Below, one piece after another: positions 1-6,209 of a stretch of DNA of 6,209 bases; positions within the stretch are counted from its first letter, which is position 1; the number at the start of each line of letters is the position of its first letter. Source of the stretch: CAYXRK01 sp964467615 (GTDB lineage: Bacteria; Hydrogenedentota; Hydrogenedentia; Hydrogenedentales; GCA-2746185); contig CAYXRK010000238.1 of the NCBI GenBank assembly GCA_964467615.1, positions 1 through 6,209 on the forward strand, written 5' to 3'. A model generated the notes under the pieces. That model worked only from the letters and a program-made list of their open reading frames with translations. It searched no databases and was not told the origin of the DNA. Position numbers and translations under genes: made by a program.

Positions 1-1
1 G

Positions 2-220
2 GGCACCCGCGCCACGCAGGCATTGGTTTTGGCCGCGAAGGCGAGGGCGTTGCTCGAAGGGCGGTTCCACGTTTCGGTGGCCGATATTCAGGCCATAGCG
101 CCGCCCGTGCTGCGGCATCGCGTGTTGACGAATTTCCGCGCTGAGGCGGACCGAGTGGGGATCGAAGAAATCATCGGAAAACTCATCGCGGCGGTCAAAC
201 CCGCGGGTTCGGGGTTATAG
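2..220 (+). CDS. MoxR-family AAA+ ATPase, C-terminal fragment (5' end outside window)
   Basis: This is the last 72 codons of a MoxR-type AAA+ ATPase, a cytoplasmic chaperone-like ATPase usually encoded beside DUF58 and VWA proteins. The frame is open from the first full codon (base 2) and stops at TAG 218-220. What is visible is the helical C-terminal lid: a G-T-R-A-T-Q-A-L stretch whose Arg (bases 8-10) sits where the sensor-2 arginine of the family lies, then A-A-K-A-R-A-L-L-E-G-R, the V-S-V-A-D-I-Q segment, and the typical P-P-V-L-R-H-R-V-L-T-N-F motif. These match the end of MoxR proteins closely. Walker A, Walker B and sensor 1 are not in the window, so ATPase activity cannot be judged here. 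An internal ATG-like start would give only a meaningless small protein; the fragment is the tail of a gene of probably about 320-340 residues. The DUF58 partner follows after 35 bases on the same strand, which supports the call. Confidence 0.93.
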   Translation, partial: GTRATQALVLAAKARALLEGRFHVSVADIQAIAPPVLRHRVLTNFRAEADRVGIEEIIGKLIAAVKPAGSGL

Positions 221-255
221 GCACGAGGGCGGCCCAGGACGACGACACGGAAACA

Positions 256-1194
256 ATGCCGACAAATATGCAGTTCATCGACCCCGCGCAGTTGGCCCAG
301 GTTGCGGACCTTCAGTTCCTTGCGCGGACCATCGTGCAGGGGTTGATGACGGGTATGCACCGCAGCCCGCACACGGGCGCCGCAGTCGAGTTCGCCCAAT
401 ACCGTCCATACACGCAGGGCGATGACCCGCGCTTCATCGACTGGCGGCTGTATGGGCGCACCGACCGGCTGCGCATCAAGCAGTTCCAGGAAGAGACCAA
501 TCTCCGTTGCACGCTGTTGTTGGATTGCAGCGGCTCGATGGACTACACCTCGCACGCGCTCACGAAGTTTGACTATGCGCGGATGTTGGTTGCGTGCCTC
601 GCGACGATCTTGCAGCAGCAGCACGACGCCGCGGGATTCATCGCGTATCACCACGAGATACTTCGCTACGTTCCGCCGGGCATGAGCGCGAACCGGATGC
701 GGCAGATTTTTGTCGAGCTCGACGGCATTCGCGCCGAGGGCCACAGCGATACCGTCGGCGCGCTGCACTATCTCGGCGATGTTATTCGCCCGCGCGGTAT
801 CGTGGTGCTCGTGTCGGACCTGTTGCACCCGCTCGAGGAAATGGTCGGCCACTTGAAGTCCCTTCGCGCGCGCCGCCACGACGTCATCGTCATGCAGATT
901 AGCGATCCCGCCGAGCAGACGTTTCCCTTCGACAGGACCCAGACATTCATCGACGCCGAATCGGGCCGCGAACAATTCGCCGTGCCGGAAACGATTCGCG
1001 AACAATACCTCGAGAACCGGCGAAACCATTTCGACGCAATTCGGCGCGAGTGTCTCGCGTCGGAGATAGACATCGTCGAGTTCACGACCACCGAACCCCT
1101 GGAGAAGGCGTTGTACTACTTCCTGCGCCAACGCGATCGTACGTTGTATACGGCCAGCGCGACGGGCCGTAACGTCGCGGCGGGAGCGGTGTGA
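256..1194 (+). CDS. DUF58 domain protein (VWA-like fold, MoxR partner)
   Basis: A 312-residue DUF58 protein, a family that pairs with MoxR ATPases and has a von Willebrand A-like fold; its biochemical role is not firmly known. Near the N-terminus is the family signature: G-M-H-R-S at 33-37, E-F-A-Q-Y-R-P-Y at 45-52, G-D-D-P-R-F-I-D-W-R at 55-64, then the R-L-R-I-K-Q-F and E-E-T-N stretch at 71-82. A complete MIDAS-type metal site follows: D90-C-S92-G-S94, T166 in the S-D-T segment, and S187-D188 after a hydrophobic strand. No signal peptide or membrane helix is visible, so it should be cytoplasmic. The length is normal for the soluble DUF58 class. The start is ATG 256; the ribosome site is weak (GGAAAC, 249-254), and ATG 268 (residue 5) is a possible alternative. 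The stop TGA overlaps the next gene's ATG by one base, so translation is probably coupled. The last 15 residues or so look like a poorly conserved tail. Confidence 0.95.
   Translation: MPTNMQFIDPAQLAQVADLQFLARTIVQGLMTGMHRSPHTGAAVEFAQYRPYTQGDDPRFIDWRLYGRTDRLRIKQFQEETNLRCTLLLDCSGSMDYTSHALTKFDYARMLVACLATILQQQHDAAGFIAYHHEILRYVPPGMSANRMRQIFVELDGIRAEGHSDTVGALHYLGDVIRPRGIVVLVSDLLHPLEEMVGHLKSLRARRHDVIVMQISDPAEQTFPFDRTQTFIDAESGREQFAVPETIREQYLENRRNHFDAIRRECLASEIDIVEFTTTEPLEKALYYFLRQRDRTLYTASATGRNVAAGAV
1182..1186 (+). promoter_or_regulatory. Ribosome binding site that decides the start of the BatA/VWA gene
   Basis: GGGAG lies at 1182-1186, inside the end of the DUF58 gene. It is 7 bases from ATG 1194 and only 4 from the in-frame GTG 1191. 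The spacing favours ATG 1194 over GTG 1191; the choice changes the protein by a single N-terminal residue. Confidence 0.55.
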
Positions 1195-3323
1195 TGGGGC
1201 TTGCATTCTTCGCGCCGTTGTTCTTCGCGGGGGCCGCGTTAATCGCTGTCCCCTACTTGATTCACCAAATCCGGCGGCCGGAGCGCGAGCCGTTGCGCTT
1301 CAGCAGCCTCATCTTCGTGCCGAACATGCCGCGAGAGATCATCGAGCGGCGGCGCATTCAGCACATTCTGTTAATGCTGTTGCGCATGCTGATGTATCTC
1401 CTGCTTGCCTTGGCGTTCAGCCGTCCGTTCTGGAAGGTCCTCGCGGCGAACGAGCACGAGGCCGGTCCGGCGGTGCACGTGATCGCGCTGGACGTTTCGT
1501 ACAGCATGGGCGCGATTGGCGCGATGGAAGAGGCCAGGAAGGCGGCGAGGGACATTGTCCAATCGCGCGTCGCGGAGGGTGACCGCGTAGGGGTGGTGAC
1601 CTTCGGATCGATTGCCGAGATTGCCGCGCCGGTGCGTGACGAATCGAACGCCGACGCCGGATCCAAGCAGCGGGCGTTGGCCGTCATCGACGCGGCGGCG
1701 CCGAGTGAAGAGGCGACGGACTACATAAGCGCGCTCCAGATGGCCCAGCAGGCGGCGCTCGGCGCGGCCGATTCGGGCGACGGCTCGACGCAGTATTGGA
1801 TTCACCTCATCAGCGACTTTCGCCGGAACGGCATGCCCGACGCGTATACGGGCTGGAAGCTGTCGCCCGCGATAACGCTTGATTCCGTAGACGTGGAGCC
1901 TGCCGATGCGGCACCCAATCGCGCGATCGCGGACGTGGGCGTGAAGCGAAGCCCGGCGGGCGAGTTGCGCGTGCTCGGAAAGATTAAGAATTGGGCGAGC
2001 GAGGACGCCGCCGACGTTCCCGTCACTATCTATGTTAATGAGGTCAAGGGCGAAACGAAGACATTGTCGTTGAAAGCCGGGAACGCGTCGCAGATCGCGT
2101 TTACGCTCGAAGGGACCGGCGATACACCGATTGAAGGCTGGCTGGAACTCGAGCGCGACGGGTTGTCCATCGACAACAAGCGCTACTTCACGTGGAACCC
2201 GCCGCGCAAGAAGAGCGTGCTGATCGCCGCGGACAAGAAGTTCGAGGAACAGTGGCCCGCGGGCTGGTTCTTCCAGCAGGCCCTGGCGGATTCGCAGTCG
2301 CTTCCATGGAAGACGTCCGTGACCGACCAGGCGGGACTCGCCGCCGCGCTCGCCAACCCGGGAGACCGGCCCGCCGTCGTAGTGCTGGCCGACCTGAACG
2401 GCGTCGATGCAAACGCCGCGCTCGCCGTGAGGGAATTTGTTCGCGGGGGCGGCCAGGCGCTGTTGGTGCTCAACAGCACGATGGAACCGGACATCGTCAA
2501 TGCGGCGTTGCTCAGCGAGTTTGGACTGCGCACGCCCGGTCGGCGGTTCGATGACGCGCGCGACGCGCGGTTCGATCTGCTTTCATGGGTCGACTTCGAT
2601 CACGAAATTTTCGCAACGTTCAACGCATCGAAGTTCAATGATTTTTCATCCATACGTTTCTACAACCACGCGCGCATCGAAATCGACGGCCCGGACGCCG
2701 TCGCCATTGCGCGTTTCGAGGACGAATCGACTGCGATTGTCGAGGCGGCGTTGGGCGAAGGCCGCTTGATCGTCTGGCCCTTCGGTTGCACCTTGGACTG
2801 GACCAACTTTCCGAAAGGCCCACGCTTCGTCCCGTTCCTCCACGAGACGCTCGCGTACCTAAGCGGACTACGCGAAGGCGCGCGCGCATGGCAAGTGGGC
2901 GACCTGTTCGACCCGCAGGCGTTGGCCCACAACGACAACGGGGACGCGATTGTGCGCATGCCCGCGGGCGAGGACGACATCGTGCTGGCTGGCGCCGATA
3001 CCGCATCGGCAAGCGCGCTCCAGCTACCGCACGCCGGGTTTATCCGGTCGAAGCCGGACACCGAAAGCGGCTGGCTGAACGTCGACGCGGTCAATGTGGA
3101 CGCCGGTGAGAGCGATCCTGCGCCGATAACACCGGCTGAACTCGAGCTGAAACTCGCCGCCGCGCCGAAGATTTTTATGGAAGAAAAACAAAAAGACGCG
3201 GCGTTGTTGGACAAAACGGGCCAGGAATACGTCGTGAAAACGGAATACGGGCGCGCGATGCTCGCGTTACTTGTCGCGGCGTTACTCATCGAGAGTTGGT
3301 ACATGATCCGGCTTTCGCGGTAG
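1194..3323 (+). CDS. BatA-like membrane protein with VWA domain and GATase-like C-terminal region
   Basis: A 709-residue inner-membrane VWA protein of the BatA (aerotolerance N-terminal domain) type. Order of parts: membrane helix 1 at about 4-24; a basic loop carrying the BatA-like F-S-S-L-I-F motif (36-41) and E-R-R-R-I (51-55); helix 2 at about 58-77 ending in L-A-F-S-R-P; a VWA domain at about 94-225 with MIDAS D100-V-S102-Y-S104, T175 and S207-D208; a beta-rich CARDB-like region at about 240-335; an alpha/beta region at about 340-560 resembling a class I glutamine-amidotransferase fold with no obvious catalytic Cys; V-N-V-D-A-G-E-S-D at 633-641; and helix 3 at about 687-704 followed by a short basic tail. 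Positive charges between helices 1 and 2 and after helix 3 predict that residues 80-685 are periplasmic. It starts at TGATG, coupled to DUF58. The fold assignments beyond BatA and VWA are by pattern and less certain. Its role is presumably a membrane partner of the MoxR/DUF58 pair; the substrate is unknown. Confidence 0.92.
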   Translation: MGLAFFAPLFFAGAALIAVPYLIHQIRRPEREPLRFSSLIFVPNMPREIIERRRIQHILLMLLRMLMYLLLALAFSRPFWKVLAANEHEAGPAVHVIALDVSYSMGAIGAMEEARKAARDIVQSRVAEGDRVGVVTFGSIAEIAAPVRDESNADAGSKQRALAVIDAAAPSEEATDYISALQMAQQAALGAADSGDGSTQYWIHLISDFRRNGMPDAYTGWKLSPAITLDSVDVEPADAAPNRAIADVGVKRSPAGELRVLGKIKNWASEDAADVPVTIYVNEVKGETKTLSLKAGNASQIAFTLEGTGDTPIEGWLELERDGLSIDNKRYFTWNPPRKKSVLIAADKKFEEQWPAGWFFQQALADSQSLPWKTSVTDQAGLAAALANPGDRPAVVVLADLNGVDANAALAVREFVRGGGQALLVLNSTMEPDIVNAALLSEFGLRTPGRRFDDARDARFDLLSWVDFDHEIFATFNASKFNDFSSIRFYNHARIEIDGPDAVAIARFEDESTAIVEAALGEGRLIVWPFGCTLDWTNFPKGPRFVPFLHETLAYLSGLREGARAWQVGDLFDPQALAHNDNGDAIVRMPAGEDDIVLAGADTASASALQLPHAGFIRSKPDTESGWLNVDAVNVDAGESDPAPITPAELELKLAAAPKIFMEEKQKDAALLDKTGQEYVVKTEYGRAMLALLVAALLIESWYMIRLSR

Positions 3324-3342
3324 ACTATAGGCAGGAAGTACT

Positions 3343-3372
3343 GGCGGCGCTTGGTCTTATGCGCGCGCCGCC
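3343..3372 (+). other. GC-rich hairpin between the VWA and DUF4175 genes
   Basis: GGCGGCGC (3343-3350) is a perfect reverse complement of GCGCCGCC (3365-3372), giving an 8-bp all-GC stem with a 14-base loop. It ends one base before the Shine-Dalgarno of the next gene. There is no T-run after it, so it is not a standard intrinsic terminator. It may affect mRNA stability or ribosome access, but chance pairing in GC-rich DNA is also possible. Confidence 0.5.
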
Positions 3373-3373
3373 G

Positions 3374-3379
3374 AAGGAG
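3374..3379 (+). promoter_or_regulatory. Strong Shine-Dalgarno for the DUF4175-like gene
   Basis: AAGGAG at 3374-3379 is followed by 7 bases and then ATG 3387. It is the best ribosome site in the window and fixes this start against the internal ATG codons at residues 8 and 18. Confidence 0.8.
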
Positions 3380-3386
3380 TGGCGTT

Positions 3387-6209
3387 ATGGCGCAAGACCC
3401 CTCCCGGATGCCCGCCGAGCTGCAACGGCGGCTCGAAATGGTGGCGAGACAGGTGCGCCGCGCGAGGAGGGTCCGCGCGGAATTGCGCTTTGCAATCGCT
3501 GCCTTCATCTTTACCTGCCTCGCGACCGCTCTGCTCGGCCTCTTCTCGCCGGGCGAACTTGGCGGCCTCATCATCCTCGCGGGATTCGCGTTCTCGCTCG
3601 TTACAACGTTTCTCGTATATTTTCTGCCGCTACGCAAGCGCATTGCCGCCGAGCAAGTAGCGTTGTTCATCGACGAACATCATCCCGAACTGCAAGACCG
3701 CATGGCGAGCGCCGTCGATTTCAGCACCAAAGAACACGCCGAAGCCTCGCGCTGGATCATCGAGCAGTTCCTCGAGGAAACCCAGCCTATTCTCCGCAAG
3801 ACTTCTTTTGCGGACCTGGTCAATGAAGGGTCCGTACTTCGGCTCGGCGCGTCGTCGTTGTTGGTGTTGCTCGCATCGGCCGGGGTGGTCGTCATCTACA
3901 ACAATCTCTGGTGGCCGCAGTTGCATGCGACATTGGCCGGCGACATCGGCAGCATCGCCGCCGAGCCGTTCACCGTCGAGCCCGGCAACGCGCGCGTGCG
4001 CCGTGGCGACAACCAGATGATCTTCGTGCATTCCGATCGGGCGGACCAGAAAGTGATTCTGCGTTGGCGCGTGGGCGAAGGCGCGTGGTTCGCCGAAGAG
4101 ATGGAGCGAAGCTCCGCCGAGAAGGTCTACTACTACCAGTTCGTGAACGTTCAAGCCGACCTGGACTATGAAGTGCGATATGGCCGCAGTACGTCCGACA
4201 AGTACACGCTCACCGCTTGGACGCCGCCCGATGTCACCAGTATCGACCTGACGTACAACTACCCGGACTACCTCAATCGGCCGCCCCACGAAGTCCCTAA
4301 TAGCGGCAACATCACCGCGATCGAAGGGACCAAAGTTGATGTGGCCGTGCTGGTCAATAAGAAATTGCGCCAGGCGGAACTCGTGTTCGACAGCGGAGAA
4401 CGCGTGTTGTTAGAGAGTACCGACGAGGCCCTCTGGACGACGCGGCTGAACGTCGCCAAACACGACAAATACCGCGTCGAACTGTTGGATTTTGAGGACG
4501 CGAAAAACGAATACCAACACGAATACACGATGACCGTCGAACGGGACCGGCCACCCGAGATTCGGATCGAGTTTCCGCGCGGCGACAGCGAAGTGTCGAT
4601 GCTCGAAGAAGTGCCGTTCGATTTCAAAGTCCAAGACGACAACGGCTTCAGCGAGTTTGGCATTCAGTATCAAATCGGCGGCAAAGACCCCGTCCGCATG
4701 GCGCTGAACGAGGACGGCACGCAAGTCGCCGAAGCGGACGGCCACTACGAAATCAAGCTCGAGGATCTGCCGCTCGAAGTGGGCGACTTCATCCAATGGA
4801 CCGTATGGGCCAAGGACGCAAAGCCGGACCGGACCGACTACGAGCAACTCGGCGATCCGTACTTCCTCGTAATCCGCCCATTCATGATGCGGTACCAGGA
4901 GGCGATGTCGGGCGCAGGCGCGGGCGCGGGCCAGCAACAACAGCAGGATCCGATAAACAAACAGAAGGACATCATCGTCGCGACGTGGAAGCTGCTCCGT
5001 GAACTTCCCTACCTCGTCGAAGAGGAATTCATCGAACACAAAAAGATCATTCTCGATTCGCAAAATGGGCTCATCGATCTAGTGAGCAACGCGAGCGCAA
5101 TGAGCGCGCCAAGCGCGGACAGCCTGCGCCTGGTCAAGGCGATGCGCGAGTCGAGCGATGCGATCGAGCGCGCGGTCTACCCCGATGCTGAAGCGCCGCT
5201 CGACGAAGCCCGGAAGTCGCAGAACGAAGCGTATCGGCTGCTGCTCAAGCTCAAGCCCCGCGACGCCCAAGTCCAACAGCAACAGGGCCAAGGCGGTGGC
5301 GGAGGCGGCGGGCAGTCGCCCGACATTTCCGCGCTGGAGATGGATCGCAACAAGAATTTTTACGAAGAAGAGAACCTCACACAGCAACAGCAGGAACAGA
5401 CGGACGCCGTGCTGGATCGAATCAAGGAACTGGCCCAACGTCAGGGCGCAGTCAACGAGGAAATCCAAAAGCTCGTGTCGGAATTGCAACTGGCCTCCGA
5501 CAAAGACCGCGAACGTCTCAAGCGTCAACTCGAGAAACTGGAAGAAGAACTCCAGAAGAACCTCGAAAAGATCGACGAGATTCGTCAACAACTCGCAGAC
5601 GGCCAGCTCAGTTCCGAACAGACGCGGCAGGCGCGTGAAGCCCTGCGCGACGCGCGCGAACAGATGGGCCGCAGCCTCGAACAGCTCCAGAACGAGCAAC
5701 TTCAGCAGGCGGGCGTCTCGGGCAATCGGGCGATGCAGTCGCTCGGAGACATCCAACAGTTCCTCCAGCAATTCTCGCGCAAGGCCGCCGGAAAGCGGAT
5801 GGAAGAACTGGTGGACGAAATGAACAAACTGCGCGACCGGCAGCGCGAAGTAGCGCAACAAGCCGATGGGCTGGACGAAGAAAACAAACGCCCCTCGCTC
5901 GATGGCCAAGCGGCCATGGACGAGAAGCAGAAGGCCCTGCTCGAAGAAAAAGACAAACTCGCCGAAGACTTTACGGAAATGATGAACCGCGCGGCGGAAT
6001 TGTCGGAACGCTCGAAGGCTTCGCAAGAATTGATGGCCCGCGAACTGGGCGATTGGCTCCGCGAGACCGCGCGCGACGGAATTCTGGAGAACATCGAAGA
6101 GACGCGCGATCTCGTAAAGTACGGCGTGTGGGAGAACGCCGCGAACGAGGAAAAGAAGATCGCCACGAAGTTTGACGCAGCGGCTGAAAAGCTTGCGCGC
6201 GTGGCGGAG
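3387..6209 (+). CDS. DUF4175-like membrane protein with long Gln/Glu-rich coiled coil (3' end outside window)
   Basis: An uninterrupted frame of 941 codons from ATG 3387 to the last base, with no stop, so the C-terminus is missing. Parts: a basic cytoplasmic start (1-33); membrane helices at about 35-53 and 58-80; a cytoplasmic segment with the motif H-P-E-L-Q-D-R-M-A-S-A (99-109), like the P-E-L-x-x-R-L motif of DUF4175 proteins; membrane helix 3 at about 153-171; then a region predicted periplasmic. That region has beta-rich, Ig-like segments at about 190-280, 285-385 and 388-497, a G-A-repeat plus Q5 linker (509-520), a helical block (522-625), a Q4 and G7 linker (630-642), and a Gln/Glu/Lys-rich coiled coil from about 664 to the end. 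Function is unknown for the family; position after MoxR, DUF58 and BatA-type genes suggests a membrane partner of that system. The family call rests on architecture, the motif and gene order; the coiled coil alone would also resemble unrelated proteins. Codon use matches the neighbours, with no sign of transfer. Confidence 0.82.
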   Translation, partial: MAQDPSRMPAELQRRLEMVARQVRRARRVRAELRFAIAAFIFTCLATALLGLFSPGELGGLIILAGFAFSLVTTFLVYFLPLRKRIAAEQVALFIDEHHPELQDRMASAVDFSTKEHAEASRWIIEQFLEETQPILRKTSFADLVNEGSVLRLGASSLLVLLASAGVVVIYNNLWWPQLHATLAGDIGSIAAEPFTVEPGNARVRRGDNQMIFVHSDRADQKVILRWRVGEGAWFAEEMERSSAEKVYYYQFVNVQADLDYEVRYGRSTSDKYTLTAWTPPDVTSIDLTYNYPDYLNRPPHEVPNSGNITAIEGTKVDVAVLVNKKLRQAELVFDSGERVLLESTDEALWTTRLNVAKHDKYRVELLDFEDAKNEYQHEYTMTVERDRPPEIRIEFPRGDSEVSMLEEVPFDFKVQDDNGFSEFGIQYQIGGKDPVRMALNEDGTQVAEADGHYEIKLEDLPLEVGDFIQWTVWAKDAKPDRTDYEQLGDPYFLVIRPFMMRYQEAMSGAGAGAGQQQQQDPINKQKDIIVATWKLLRELPYLVEEEFIEHKKIILDSQNGLIDLVSNASAMSAPSADSLRLVKAMRESSDAIERAVYPDAEAPLDEARKSQNEAYRLLLKLKPRDAQVQQQQGQGGGGGGGQSPDISALEMDRNKNFYEEENLTQQQQEQTDAVLDRIKELAQRQGAVNEEIQKLVSELQLASDKDRERLKRQLEKLEEELQKNLEKIDEIRQQLADGQLSSEQTRQAREALRDAREQMGRSLEQLQNEQLQQAGVSGNRAMQSLGDIQQFLQQFSRKAAGKRMEELVDEMNKLRDRQREVAQQADGLDEENKRPSLDGQAAMDEKQKALLEEKDKLAEDFTEMMNRAAELSERSKASQELMARELGDWLRETARDGILENIEETRDLVKYGVWENAANEEKKIATKFDAAAEKLARVAE

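Noticed and set aside
88..1206. 372-codon open frame on the - strand, longer than the DUF58 gene it covers
   Set aside because: It lies antisense to the MoxR tail and DUF58, both clear family matches. Its translation is Arg/Val/Ala-rich with no recognisable motif, as expected from the opposite strand of GC-rich coding DNA.
2543..2576. 10-base direct repeat GCGGTTCGAT at 2543 and 2567
   Set aside because: It is within the VWA gene, spaced by 24 bases in frame, and encodes a short R-F-D repeat; most likely chance in biased sequence.
3296..3326. Possible promoter before the DUF4175-like gene (TTGGTA at 3296, TAGACT at 3321)
   Set aside because: The match to consensus is poor, the 19-base spacing is long, and most of it lies within the end of the VWA gene. 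It is not enough to claim an internal promoter.
3343..3372. Hairpin read as an intrinsic terminator
   Set aside because: No T-run follows the stem; instead a Shine-Dalgarno sequence follows directly.
2660..3670. 336-codon - strand frame spanning the gap between the third and fourth genes
   Set aside because: Ser/Arg/Ala-rich translation with no domain, running antisense over two supported genes; no convincing ribosome site was noticed.
3630..5063. Two more long - strand frames (3630-4289 and 4410-5063)
   Set aside because: Both lie wholly inside the DUF4175-like gene and show no family motif; they are shadows.
5079..6026. 315-codon - strand frame rich in Leu and Phe that looks like a membrane protein
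   Set aside because: It is the mirror of the coiled coil: Gln and Lys/Glu codons (CAG, CAA, AAG, GAA) read backwards as Leu and Phe. The sense frame is continuous with the DUF4175-like gene.

Overview
The window is GC-rich and coded entirely on the + strand. It holds one compact four-gene cluster: the 3' end of a MoxR-family AAA+ ATPase, a complete DUF58 protein, a complete membrane-anchored BatA-like VWA protein, and a DUF4175-like membrane/coiled-coil protein that runs off the right edge. There is no sign of a mobile element, RNA gene, CRISPR array or transferred island. The host looks like a free-living, GC-rich Gram-negative bacterium. Planctomycete/PVC-type or Hydrogenedentota-like genomes carry this gene order, but the phylum is an inference from gene content and cannot be settled from the window.

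Layout: 2-220 MoxR C-terminal lid (the AAA core lies to the left); 35 nt gap; 256-1194 DUF58; one-base stop/start overlap (TGATG); 1194-3323 BatA/VWA protein; 63 nt gap with a GC-rich hairpin beside a strong Shine-Dalgarno sequence; 3387-6209 DUF4175-like protein, still open at the last base. The last gene is the largest in the window. No promoter or rho-independent terminator was convincing, so the genes are probably one transcription unit that starts upstream and continues downstream.

How the genes may work together (family knowledge plus topology inference): MoxR ATPases are thought to act as chaperones with VWA-containing partners. Here the ATPase and DUF58 protein should be cytoplasmic. 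The BatA-like protein and the DUF4175-like protein should each hold a large domain on the periplasmic side, anchored by three predicted membrane segments each. Both VWA-type proteins (DUF58 and BatA-like) keep an intact MIDAS D-x-S-x-S motif, so both could bind metal. The substrate of the system is unknown. Long antisense reading frames are shadows of these genes. This is a known conserved locus type rather than a new system; the most interesting parts are the DUF4175-like protein with its long Gln/Glu-rich coiled coil and the hairpin in front of it.
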